Translations under genes and position numbers: made by a program
Shown: positions 31,699-39,393 of the stretch, piece by piece
Numbering within the stretch: the stretch's first letter is position 1
How the letters are laid out: each line of letters begins with the position of its first letter
Notes under the pieces: model-generated
The model's input: the letters and a program-made list of their open reading frames with translations, nothing else
Told to the model about the DNA's origin: nothing
Databases searched by the model: none
Assembly: GCA_046328715.1 (NCBI GenBank)
Contig: JAXLWB010000001.1
Coordinates: 310,001 to 374,000 of the forward strand
Length of the DNA stretch: 64,000 bases
Direction: 5' to 3'
Source: JAXLWB01 sp046328715
GTDB taxonomy: Bacteria; Chloroflexota; Anaerolineae; Caldilineales; Caldilineaceae

Positions 31699-32862
31699 CT
31701 ACTTCGTCGACAATACCAACCCAGTAGCCACAACCAATAGGGGTAAAACAACGCCATAGGCCGACCACAACCCTACCCAGTCTGCCAGCCCACCAAGCAA
31801 GAGCGGCAGGGTGAGAATCGCCGAGCCTGAGGCAATTACTGCCCGGGCGCTTGCTGTATCAGCTTGATTGGGCGCTGTACCTACGGCCAGCCCCAGCGAC
31901 AACGGAAAGTGATTGGCTACGCCCAACCCGGCCAAGAAGAGGCCAGTTATTGAGAGTACGGGTGAGTCAGCAAGCCAATGAAGCAGGAAACCGCCTGCGC
32001 ACAACCCAATCGTCAACAGCAAAAGCTTCTTGGGAGAAACCCAGCGCAAGATCAGTGTACCGAGCGCACGTCCAACCAACATGGCAAGAAAGAAGATGCT
32101 CAGAATGAGCGCTGCATTTTCTCGACTGAGGCCTAGATTGACTTCAAGGAAAGTGGAAGCCCAACTGATGATGCAAAATTCTACGGAGACGACCGAGACA
32201 ATCACGAGCCAGTAGCGCCAGAAGCGAGCAGGCAGTTTATTTGACAGTCCCTCTTTCCCTGCTTTTAGGGGTTTGACAGTCGTCGCCGGTTCCATCGCTT
32301 GAAAACGGAGATAGAAGAAGAATGCATAGCCAATTGCAGCGGCTAGAGCTGCACGCCAACCAAACAAGGTGCGGCTGGCCATTCCCACCATTAGCGGCGC
32401 AGCCACAGTGTAAACGCCCGCCACGACATTCGATTCTGTAAATGCCAGCGTGCGCTGTTCGCCATATTGATCGGCCAGCGAGGCGTTGATCGTTACCATC
32501 ACCAACGTTCCCACGGTACCCATAAAGAGCGAACCTAGAATGGTCAGCACCGGGTTCCAGCCGATGATCAATAAGAGCGAACCGCCAGCCAAACCTGCCA
32601 TGCCCAGCCAGATTGTATTTCGCCTACCCAGCCAGTTCCCAATACGGTCGCCAGTGCCCCCAGCGATCATCATACCAACGGCAAAGGCGCTGGTGTGAAG
32701 ACTGCTCACCGTATAGGAAAAGCCCATCTCCCCGCGTAGAAAGGGAATGATCGGCCCCAGGATGTTGATAAGATAGGCGTATAGACCAATGCACAGGTAG
32801 GAAAACCAAGTGAGTGCCGTGCGGCTGAAGTGAGATGAGGTTGTTTCGGTTTTAAGGGCCAC
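31699..32862 (-). CDS. MFS transporter
   Basis: A 387-residue, twelve-helix major facilitator. The loop motif GGTGDRIGNWLGRRNTIWL (G-x-x-x-D-R-x-G-R-R) is intact and a symmetrical GRALGTLILRWVSPKKLLLL lies in the second half. The start is a GTG at 32862. The substrate is unknown; the general character is of the YfmO/sugar-efflux or drug-type MFS branches. It is a single gene, separated from the ABC-F gene upstream by a strong inverted repeat. Confidence 0.85.
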   Translation of the reverse strand: MALKTETTSSHFSRTALTWFSYLCIGLYAYLINILGPIIPFLRGEMGFSYTVSSLHTSAFAVGMMIAGGTGDRIGNWLGRRNTIWLGMAGLAGGSLLLIIGWNPVLTILGSLFMGTVGTLVMVTINASLADQYGEQRTLAFTESNVVAGVYTVAAPLMVGMASRTLFGWRAALAAAIGYAFFFYLRFQAMEPATTVKPLKAGKEGLSNKLPARFWRYWLVIVSVVSVEFCIISWASTFLEVNLGLSRENAALILSIFFLAMLVGRALGTLILRWVSPKKLLLLTIGLCAGGFLLHWLADSPVLSITGLFLAGLGVANHFPLSLGLAVGTAPNQADTASARAVIASGSAILTLPLLLGGLADWVGLWSAYGVVLPLLVVATGLVLSTK

Positions 32863-32958
32863 AAAATGCCTGACTGCTAAAAATGGAAATAATTGGTATT
32901 AATCGGAATATAGCGTCGCCAATCAGCGACCCTCGATAGTGCCCATAAGATAGATTGC

Positions 32959-33012
32959 CATTCTCGTAAGAATCTCCACTTGAACATAACCTTGGAGATT
33001 CTTATGAGAATG
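32959..33012. repeat. 20-bp inverted repeat between ABC-F and MFS genes
   Basis: Arms 32959-32978 and 32993-33012 pair with one mismatch around 14 nt (core AAGAATCTCCA/TGGAGATTCTT). The element follows the ABC-F stop codon by about 40 nt. Confidence 0.88.
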
Positions 33013-33052
33013 ACAGATTGTGTTGCAGGCTCTGTCGAACAGCGTTTTTCAT

Positions 33053-34726
33053 TTAGCGTTTCGCTTTGCTAGGACGGCTGGCCTGTAAATAATCGCTATA
33101 GCCGCCTTTATATTCGACGAGATGTCCATCCACCAACTCAATGATGCGTGTCACCGTGCGGTCGAGAAAGTAGCGATCATGCGAAATGACCAGAACAGTG
33201 CCATCAAAGTCGTTGAGCGCATCTTCGAGCACTTCAGCTGAGGCGATGTCGAGATTGTTGGTTGGCTCGTCGAGGAGCAGGAAGTTGGCATTGGAAAGCC
33301 GCAGCAGCGCCATCTGCAAACGACTGCGTTCGCCGCCAGAAAGGTTACGCACCGGCCCACGTGCCCGTTCATAGTCAAAGAGAAACTTGGCGAGAAAGCT
33401 GATCGCTTCATTCTCAGAAAAGCGAGTCACCCCACGCACGGTGTCAATCAAGGTCTTACTGTAATCAAGTGTCTGATGCTCCTGTGCATAGTGACCAATA
33501 CTGACGCTGGGACCCAGGTCGATGCTGCCACGGGTCGGCATTTCCTGTCCGAGGATCAGTCGGAACAGCACTGATTTGCCCGATCCGTTGGGGCCGATCA
33601 GCCCAACCCGTTCGCCCCGCCAAAGTAACAAGTTGACTCCTGCCAGTACCGTGGTTTCCTCTGGTTTACTCCCGTAGTCATTGCTCGCAGAGAAAACCTT
33701 ACCGAGCGCTCGAATCTCTAGCACCTTATTGCTCCCACGCCAGCCACGCAACTCCAACTCCATCCGTCGGCGTTCCAAAACTGGCTGATCGATGCGTTCA
33801 ATGCGGTCGATCCGTTTGAGGATGCTTTTGCCCCGTTTGATCAACTTTTCGTTGTCGTAGACGCGACCCCAAATCAGTAAGCGGTGAGCTGCCTGTTCTA
33901 GGCGGTCAATCTCTTTCTGCTGAACTTGGAAAAGTTGTTGTTGACGAAGCAGATTAGCACGTTTTTCAAAGACATACTCGGAGTAGTCACCTGGATAATG
34001 CTTGAGCCGACCATCCTCCAGTTCGCTAATTTCGTCCACCGTCAGGTCAAGCAGGTAGCGATCGTGTGAGACGAGGATAGTTGCGCCATAGTGATCGTTG
34101 ATCAGGTGTTCGAGCAGTGCCTTGCCCGCCAAATCGAGGTGATTGTCCGGTTCGTCGAGCAGCAAAACGTCTGGTTTGGTGATCAGGATTTTTGCCAACC
34201 CAAGTAACTTCTTTTGTCCGCCACTCAGCACATCGACAGAAAGTGTGAAATCTTCAACCGCAAACCCTGCACGCAACAAAGTTGAGCGTACCAATCCTTC
34301 GTAGCTGGCCCCTCCAAGCTGTTCATACTGATCGATCAGCCTGGCTTGCTCTTCCAATGTATGCGTCAATTTCTCTTCATTCTCATAAACCTGCGGATCG
34401 CTTAGCCGTTGTTCAACCTGATGCAGGCGTGTTTCAATCGTTTGCAGCGCGCTGGATGCACTCAGTGCCTCTTGCCAAACGCTGAGACCTGGCGTTAAGC
34501 ACGGCTCCTGGGGCAGATAGCCCACATTTAGCTTGCCAGCTCGGTGGACAAATCCACTATCTGCACTCAACTCCCCCGCGATCAACTTGAGCAACGTGCT
34601 TTTGCCACAACCATTCGGCCCGATCAATCCCACGCATCGATCATGTTGGATCTCCCACGAGAGGTCGCGAAAGATCGGTTTGGCAATGTAGGTAACGCTG
34701 ACGTGGTCTAACTGAATGGCGATCAT
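33053..34726 (-). CDS. ABC-F family ATPase
   Basis: A 557-residue soluble protein with two ABC domains and no membrane segment. The first Walker A is GPNGCGKST (36-44) with signature LSGGQKKLLGLAK; the second is GPNGSGKSV with LSGGERSRLQMALL; an inter-domain linker rich in charged residues (ANLLRQQQLFQVQQKEIDRL) fits the P-site tRNA interaction motif. ABC-F proteins bind the ribosomal E site and relieve stalling or confer antibiotic protection. Its ATG overlaps the stop of a short DapA-like frame (ATGA), so its translation is coupled to that fragment. Confidence 0.92.
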   Translation of the reverse strand: MIAIQLDHVSVTYIAKPIFRDLSWEIQHDRCVGLIGPNGCGKSTLLKLIAGELSADSGFVHRAGKLNVGYLPQEPCLTPGLSVWQEALSASSALQTIETRLHQVEQRLSDPQVYENEEKLTHTLEEQARLIDQYEQLGGASYEGLVRSTLLRAGFAVEDFTLSVDVLSGGQKKLLGLAKILITKPDVLLLDEPDNHLDLAGKALLEHLINDHYGATILVSHDRYLLDLTVDEISELEDGRLKHYPGDYSEYVFEKRANLLRQQQLFQVQQKEIDRLEQAAHRLLIWGRVYDNEKLIKRGKSILKRIDRIERIDQPVLERRRMELELRGWRGSNKVLEIRALGKVFSASNDYGSKPEETTVLAGVNLLLWRGERVGLIGPNGSGKSVLFRLILGQEMPTRGSIDLGPSVSIGHYAQEHQTLDYSKTLIDTVRGVTRFSENEAISFLAKFLFDYERARGPVRNLSGGERSRLQMALLRLSNANFLLLDEPTNNLDIASAEVLEDALNDFDGTVLVISHDRYFLDRTVTRIIELVDGHLVEYKGGYSDYLQASRPSKAKR

Positions 34727-34893
34727 TCGTTATCCTCGCCCATCACACCCAGAATGGTCATCCCGTTGACGTCGCAGTCAAGGTTGAACTCGGTCAACGT
34801 TGCCAGGCTGGTCTCATCAAGACTCCCATCTGGATGGAATGGGGTGGGCGTGATATTGTAAATGCCACAGAGATAGGAAAAATCGGCTGTCAT
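34723..34893 (-). pseudogene. Truncated DapA-family N-terminus coupled to ABC-F gene
   Basis: A 56-codon frame (ATG 34893 to TGA 34723) encodes the first strands of a dihydrodipicolinate synthase/N-acetylneuraminate lyase barrel: GIYNITPTPFHPDGSLDE, then VNGMTILGVMGEDNE where the family has its GT(T/M)GE loop. It stops right after that loop, lacking the catalytic Tyr and Lys, so it cannot be an active lyase. The stop overlaps the ABC-F start by 4 nt. The aminotransferase gene ends 32 nt upstream. It is a gene remnant, perhaps kept as a translational lead-in for the ABC-F protein. Confidence 0.8.
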
Positions 34894-34925
34894 GGATGAA
34901 AAGGTGAAACTTCTATCCGCTACTT

Positions 34926-36128
34926 CTAGAGTATACCTTCACGCCGAAACGCTGCGGCCAATTTGCCCATACCCTCGCGGATCTCTTCTGGTGTGTTGTA
35001 GCCGTAGCTCAGTCGCATGAAATGTTTGCCGGTCACACCATCTGGTGCGAAGCGGTTGCCTGGCATGTAACTGACATTGTCGGTGGCAAAGATTTTGTCA
35101 CGAATGGTTAGCAGATCGACCTCTTGTTTCATCTTCACCCAGATCGAGAGCCCGCCTTCGGGGCGAATCCAGGTTGCCTTGCCCGTGAAATGTTCATCCA
35201 GCCCCGCCAACATCGCATCGCGCTTACGCATTTGCACGTCGTTGATTAGCTCAATGTGCGACGCCATCTGCTCTGAATAGCGGTGAATCGCCAGGGTGAC
35301 AAAGAGCGGCACTGGGCCACCACTCTTGCAGGCCATCGCCCGTTCTAGCAATTGTCCCGAAGCAGTGAGAAAACCACAGCGCATTCCGGGGGCAATCGTC
35401 TTAGAGAAGGTCGAAATATAGACGACATGGCCACCCTCATCCAGCGTGCGAAAGGCAGGAATGCTGGCCCCCTCGTAGCGCAGGTCACAATAGCTGTCAT
35501 CTTCGAGGATCACCAGATTGTACTTTTGTGCTGTCGCCAAAATCGCTTTGCGCCGCTCCAGGCTGATCGACCAACCTTGTGGATTCTGAAAGGAGGGCAC
35601 GAGATAGATCAACTTGATCGTTCGGCCTGCTGCCAACAAGCGTTGAATGGTAGACTCAAGCACATCGGGCAACATGCCTTCGTCATCGGTCTTGACCGGC
35701 TGCGCATCGCCCTTGAAGCGGCGCAGTTGCGCCAACGCGCCGCTATAGGTGAAATCATCGACCAAGACCACGTCGCCAGGGTTGAGCAACATCTCCATTG
35801 TAACGTGAATGGCTTGTCCAGCACCGGAAGTGAGCAGTAGCTGATCAACCGAGGCCGTCACGTTACGATCGCGGGCGAGTTTGGCAGAAAGATATTCGCG
35901 CAGTGGCTTATAGCCTTGGACGCCGGAGTAGAGGGCCAGGTCTTGCCCCTCAGTCTCGGCACCCAGACGCAGTGCCTCGGCTAAATCCATGGCAGGAATG
36001 GTTCGTGGGTCAGGATAGGCAATGCCAAAGTCATATTGTGGGCGCACACCATCACCATAATAGGCACGCGAATCAGGCGAGGAGTGAGAAAAGAGATTAT
36101 TGTAGTCCAGGCTAGGCATAAGTTTCAC
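34926..36128 (-). CDS. MocR/LysN-type PLP aminotransferase
   Basis: A 400-residue fold-type-I aminotransferase without the GntR DNA-binding domain. The PLP lysine is in YISTFSKTIAPGMRCGF, with Asp in VILEDDSYCDLRY and Asn in SFQNPQGW. This group includes 2-aminoadipate transaminase LysN, kynurenine and valine-pyruvate-type enzymes. The 5' neighbour on the same strand is far; downstream lies the DapA remnant. Both lysine-pathway-like names suggest an old amino-acid operon, but the substrate is not proven. Confidence 0.88.
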   Translation of the reverse strand: MKLMPSLDYNNLFSHSSPDSRAYYGDGVRPQYDFGIAYPDPRTIPAMDLAEALRLGAETEGQDLALYSGVQGYKPLREYLSAKLARDRNVTASVDQLLLTSGAGQAIHVTMEMLLNPGDVVLVDDFTYSGALAQLRRFKGDAQPVKTDDEGMLPDVLESTIQRLLAAGRTIKLIYLVPSFQNPQGWSISLERRKAILATAQKYNLVILEDDSYCDLRYEGASIPAFRTLDEGGHVVYISTFSKTIAPGMRCGFLTASGQLLERAMACKSGGPVPLFVTLAIHRYSEQMASHIELINDVQMRKRDAMLAGLDEHFTGKATWIRPEGGLSIWVKMKQEVDLLTIRDKIFATDNVSYMPGNRFAPDGVTGKHFMRLSYGYNTPEEIREGMGKLAAAFRREGIL

Positions 36129-36144
36129 GCTTTCGGATGGGTTG

Positions 36145-36195
36145 GAGAGGTGAGGGGGAGGGATAAACTTGGGTCTTCCTCACCCCTCACCCCTC
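36145..36195. repeat. GAGGTGAGGG/CCCTCACCCCTC inverted repeat
   Basis: Left arm about 36145-36162 and right arm 36178-36195 pair with a one-base slip, immediately upstream of the aminotransferase start. Built from the repeated word GAGGGGT. Confidence 0.75.
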
Positions 36196-36375
36196 AAAAA
36201 ATTACTCAACTAAAATTAGCGATTCCGCTAACGTTTTGAGTTCACGAATATATTGGTCGGGATCGGGCGGGGTAGTCCAGCGAACCGCCACACAAAATAG
36301 GGTCGAGATTGTCGATTAACGGTCTTGGGATCGGTTCTTTTCATGTGTTGATTATAGGCGAGGGGAGGAGGAGGA

Positions 36376-36433
36376 GACAAGAAGACAAGAAGACAAGAAG
36401 ACATCAGATTCTTCCTATCTTCTTGTCTTGCTT
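36376..36433. repeat. GACAAGAA tandem repeat forming an inverted repeat
   Basis: Three exact head-to-tail copies of GACAAGAA (36376-36399) form the left arm; TCTTCTTGTC at 36418-36427 is the right arm and a T6 run follows at 36435. It lies just after the stop of the aldo/keto reductase gene (minus strand). Confidence 0.85.
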
Positions 36434-36438
36434 CTTTT

Positions 36439-37410
36439 TTACCACGCGTATGCCTCAGGTGCTGCACCGCCGGGGCCGGGGAAGAGATCGTTCAACTGCT
36501 TAAGCAGGTCATCGGAAAGTTTGATCTCGACAGCACGCAATGATTCTTCGTATTGTTCCATTGTGCGCGGGCCGATGATTGGCGCTGTAACGACTGGGTT
36601 ATGCAGCAGCCAGGCCAGCCCAACATTGGCCGCTGAGTCACCTAATTCTTTGCAGAGCGCTTCATACTGTTCCAATTGTGGGCGTAGTTTATCTACCCGT
36701 GCCTGCATACCGGGATTGGCGCGGCGTCCTTTTTCGGCCTTTTCGAGTGCTCCGCCCAACAACCCACCCGCCAGGGGACTCCACGGAATCAAACCCAGCC
36801 CATAATGTTTGCAGGCAGGAATCACCTCTAACTCAATCGTGCGCGCCACCAGGTTGTAGAGGCTTTGTTCGGAGACTAAGCCCATAAAGTTGTGCTTCTG
36901 TGCCTCGGCCTGTGCCAATCCAATATGCCAGCCTGCAAAGTTGCTGCTGCCGACATAAAGCACCTTGCCATCGCGCACCAGTATCTCCATCGCCTGCCAG
37001 ATCTCCTCCCAGGGCGTGCTGCGGTCGATGTGGTGCATCTGGTAGAGGTCGATATGGTCGGTTTGCAAGCGGCGTAGGCTATCCTCGCACGCTTTGCGGA
37101 TGTGATAGGCAGAGAGTCCGCGGTCATTGACCCCATCGCCCATCTGTCCATAAAGTTTGGTCGCCAGTACGATCTGCTCGCGGCGATTGCCACCCTGCGC
37201 CAGCCAGTTGCCGATGATCTCCTCGGTGTAGCCTAGACGCACATCGCGCCCGTAACGGTCGGCAGTGTCGAAAAAGTTGGTGCCTGTCGCCAACGCTCGA
37301 TCCATGATGGCGAAGCTGTCTTCAGGTGTGGTCTGCGTGCCAAAGTTCATTGTACCGAGACAGAGCCGGCTGACTTTGAGTCCGGTACGTCCTAGATTGG
37401 TGTATTGCAT
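36439..37410 (-). CDS. Aldo/keto reductase
   Basis: A 323-residue TIM-barrel NADPH oxidoreductase. The catalytic tetrad can be placed: Asp and Tyr in NFFDTADRYGRD, Lys in VLATKLYG, His in DLYQMHHID. LGTMNFG near the N-terminus is typical. AAGGAGA precedes the ATG. The GH4 glycosidase gene ends 13 nt upstream, so the two are co-transcribed; the reductase may act on the released sugar or its oxidised form. Confidence 0.92.
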   Translation of the reverse strand: MQYTNLGRTGLKVSRLCLGTMNFGTQTTPEDSFAIMDRALATGTNFFDTADRYGRDVRLGYTEEIIGNWLAQGGNRREQIVLATKLYGQMGDGVNDRGLSAYHIRKACEDSLRRLQTDHIDLYQMHHIDRSTPWEEIWQAMEILVRDGKVLYVGSSNFAGWHIGLAQAEAQKHNFMGLVSEQSLYNLVARTIELEVIPACKHYGLGLIPWSPLAGGLLGGALEKAEKGRRANPGMQARVDKLRPQLEQYEALCKELGDSAANVGLAWLLHNPVVTAPIIGPRTMEQYEESLRAVEIKLSDDLLKQLNDLFPGPGGAAPEAYAW

Positions 37411-37423
37411 GAAGTTCTCCTTT

Positions 37424-38983
37424 TTAATGTGCCGGTTCCTTCGTCATCTTCCCCTTATCTGCCGCGGCCGCATTGGCACGTGCTTCGGCGGCGTTCTTCA
37501 TCATTTCTTCCACGGTCTTTACGTGCAGACGGGCGGCGCCCTTGGTCTCGCGCAGTTTGACACGTTTCCCAGTTTGTTCGGCAGTTGCCAGTCGTTCGGC
37601 AGCGGCGGGGATGACGGACGCGTACTGAGGCAACCATTTTGCCTGTGCTACCAGCATCTCATCCGTCATCTGCCATACTTCTTCTGGATTACAGACCGCA
37701 CCCACCAGCGGATCGTGCAGCATTGCCTGCTTGAGTAAGGTGACATCGCCATGCACGGCGGCTTCCATTGCCATCTCCTGCACGCGCACACTGGCCGAAC
37801 AAGTGGCGGCTGCCGCCAAGGGTAGATCGCCGACCACGGGCATGTTGATACCGAGTTTGTCCACATAGCCGGGAATCTCAATCACGCAGCCGTTGGGCAG
37901 GTTGCTGATCTGGTTCTGGTTGGGAATGTTGAAGTGACCGCGATAGGTGCGTCCCGTTTCCAAGCCTTCGATGATCCACGAGCCATGCTCTTCGCTGCGT
38001 TTATCGTAGCTGATCTCCTTGGGCGGTTCGGCCAACCATTTGGGGAAGTCGGTCTCGAACCAACTGCGCCCTTCGGTGCAGACGCGCAGATAGCCGCCCG
38101 TTTCTCCGTTGATCCAACTGGAAAGGTCGATCCACTGCTCGATCTCGCTGGTGCGCTTGCGATACCAAGGCAGATACTCACTGAGGTGGCCATTCGACTC
38201 GGTGCTGTAATAGCCAAAGCGGCGCAGCACATCAATGCGCACCTTCTCGGTGGTGGGATAGGTGGGATGGCCTTCAAAGAGCTCCAGCATCAGCGGGATC
38301 AGGTCGATGCCGCGCCATTCAGCCTTGATAAACCAGGTTTGATGGTTGATGCCTGCCGCCACTACATTGACCTCTTTGCGGTGGATCGTCTCATCTGGGC
38401 CGATCAAGCCTTGCTTCTTGGCCCACACTTCGGTGCAGCGCGCAATCTGCCAATGCGCACCCTGCACGCCGTGACAGAGACCAATCGTCTTGACGCCACC
38501 ATACTTGTTGCAAGCCCAAATATTCATCGCCATCGGGTTGGAATAGTTGAGGAAGAGGCAATCGGGTTTGCCTACCTCACGGATATCTTTGCAGATGCTA
38601 AGCAGGGCCGGAATGGTGCGTTGGGCATACATGATGCCGCCAGCGCAGATCGTGTCGCCCACGCATTGGTCAATGCCATATTTGAGCGGGATGTCGATGT
38701 CAGTTTGAAATGCCTCCAATCCACCTTGGCGAATCATGCAGAGGGTATAGTCAGCGTCGGTGATTGCTTCGCGCTGGCTGGTGGTGCCGCTCACCTTGGC
38801 AGGTAGTTTGTTGGCGTCTATGTCCCGCTGACAGAGTTGCAGCACCATATCGAGGTTCTGCTGTGAGATATCCATAAAGGCGAAGTGTGTGTCGCTTAGT
38901 TCGGGGACGGCGAGGATGTCGGCCATCAGCTTACGTGTAAAGCCAATCGATCCAGCGCCAATCATGGCAATTTTGATAGGCAT
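37424..38983 (-). CDS. GH4-family alpha-glycosidase
   Basis: A 519-residue NAD- and Mn-dependent glycoside hydrolase of family 4 (alpha-glucosidase/alpha-galactosidase group). The dinucleotide loop GAGSIG is at 9-14; the family motifs NYSNPMAMNIWA and GLCHGVQGAH (with the metal-binding Cys and His) are clear. GH4 enzymes act through oxidation at C3 and elimination, working on alpha- or beta-linked sugars or glucuronides. AAGGAG lies before the ATG. With the downstream aldo/keto reductase it forms a two-gene sugar-use operon without its own transporter in view. Confidence 0.9.
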   Translation of the reverse strand: MPIKIAMIGAGSIGFTRKLMADILAVPELSDTHFAFMDISQQNLDMVLQLCQRDIDANKLPAKVSGTTSQREAITDADYTLCMIRQGGLEAFQTDIDIPLKYGIDQCVGDTICAGGIMYAQRTIPALLSICKDIREVGKPDCLFLNYSNPMAMNIWACNKYGGVKTIGLCHGVQGAHWQIARCTEVWAKKQGLIGPDETIHRKEVNVVAAGINHQTWFIKAEWRGIDLIPLMLELFEGHPTYPTTEKVRIDVLRRFGYYSTESNGHLSEYLPWYRKRTSEIEQWIDLSSWINGETGGYLRVCTEGRSWFETDFPKWLAEPPKEISYDKRSEEHGSWIIEGLETGRTYRGHFNIPNQNQISNLPNGCVIEIPGYVDKLGINMPVVGDLPLAAAATCSASVRVQEMAMEAAVHGDVTLLKQAMLHDPLVGAVCNPEEVWQMTDEMLVAQAKWLPQYASVIPAAAERLATAEQTGKRVKLRETKGAARLHVKTVEEMMKNAAEARANAAAADKGKMTKEPAH

Positions 38984-39393
38984 GAAAAACTCCTTGATTG
39001 AGAAGTAGAGATAGAAATTCAGCTAATTTCAGTTATATCAAGAGTTCAAGATTTTCCAAAATCCACCCTGTGTCGGTTCGTTAACGTTCACGATTGGGGT
39101 GGGCGATAGAAAGATTAAGATTATTAAGTTTTTTTCATAATTGAGAGATATCTTATATACTAGTTAGCACACTCACCACAAGGCTAGTGACAACCGAATG
39201 AACTTGAGTAGTATAGAGCGAGCCGGGGACGTTGTTTCGTGTGTTTATTGTTTGACACTCCGACGCATTAACCAGTTAAAGGTCTATATCTATTTTCTAT
39301 TGTCATGTACCCGACTTACCACTAGGTATGCTTTTGCAGCCATTGAAGAACCCCTGAGTGCAAAAGAGCCTTCTATCCGATCAATATTCGCAC
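38984..39393. other. 410-nt spacer between divergent GH4 and cytochrome genes
   Basis: This gap separates the two divergent units and must hold both promoters. A TTGACA box lies near 39255 without a clear -10. Around 39165-39200 the words ACTAGTTAGC...GGCTAGTGAC form a loose dyad; a similar CTAGCCAGCAGGCTAG dyad is at about 41298-41313 before the second cytochrome gene. No gene is seen; several short open frames here have no protein-like content. Confidence 0.45.

Larger units (their letters stand above)
36129..36438. other. 310-nt spacer with hairpins and a possible gene remnant
   Basis: Besides the two inverted repeats listed separately, it has a hairpin ACTCAA...TTAGCG-ATTC-CGCTAA...TTGAGT (36204-36241). 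On the minus strand two frames, MKRTDPKTVNRQSRPYFVWR and, one shift later, DPDQYIRELKTLAESLILVE ending near 36203, read like pieces of one short frameshifted gene (about 36203-36350). I do not recognise it and treat it as a weak remnant. Confidence 0.35.

Noticed and set aside
31433..31768. 111-codon minus-strand frame after the MFS gene
   Set aside because: It begins inside the MFS gene in another frame and runs through AT-rich spacer with no protein-like pattern.
36376..36433. CRISPR-like short repeats
   Set aside because: The GACAAGAA copies are contiguous 8-mers without spacers; they are part of an inverted repeat. No CRISPR array or cas gene is present in the window.
37934..38806. 290-codon plus-strand frame inside the GH4 gene
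   Set aside because: Long but antisense to a clear GH4 enzyme; the amino-acid content reflects complementary codons.
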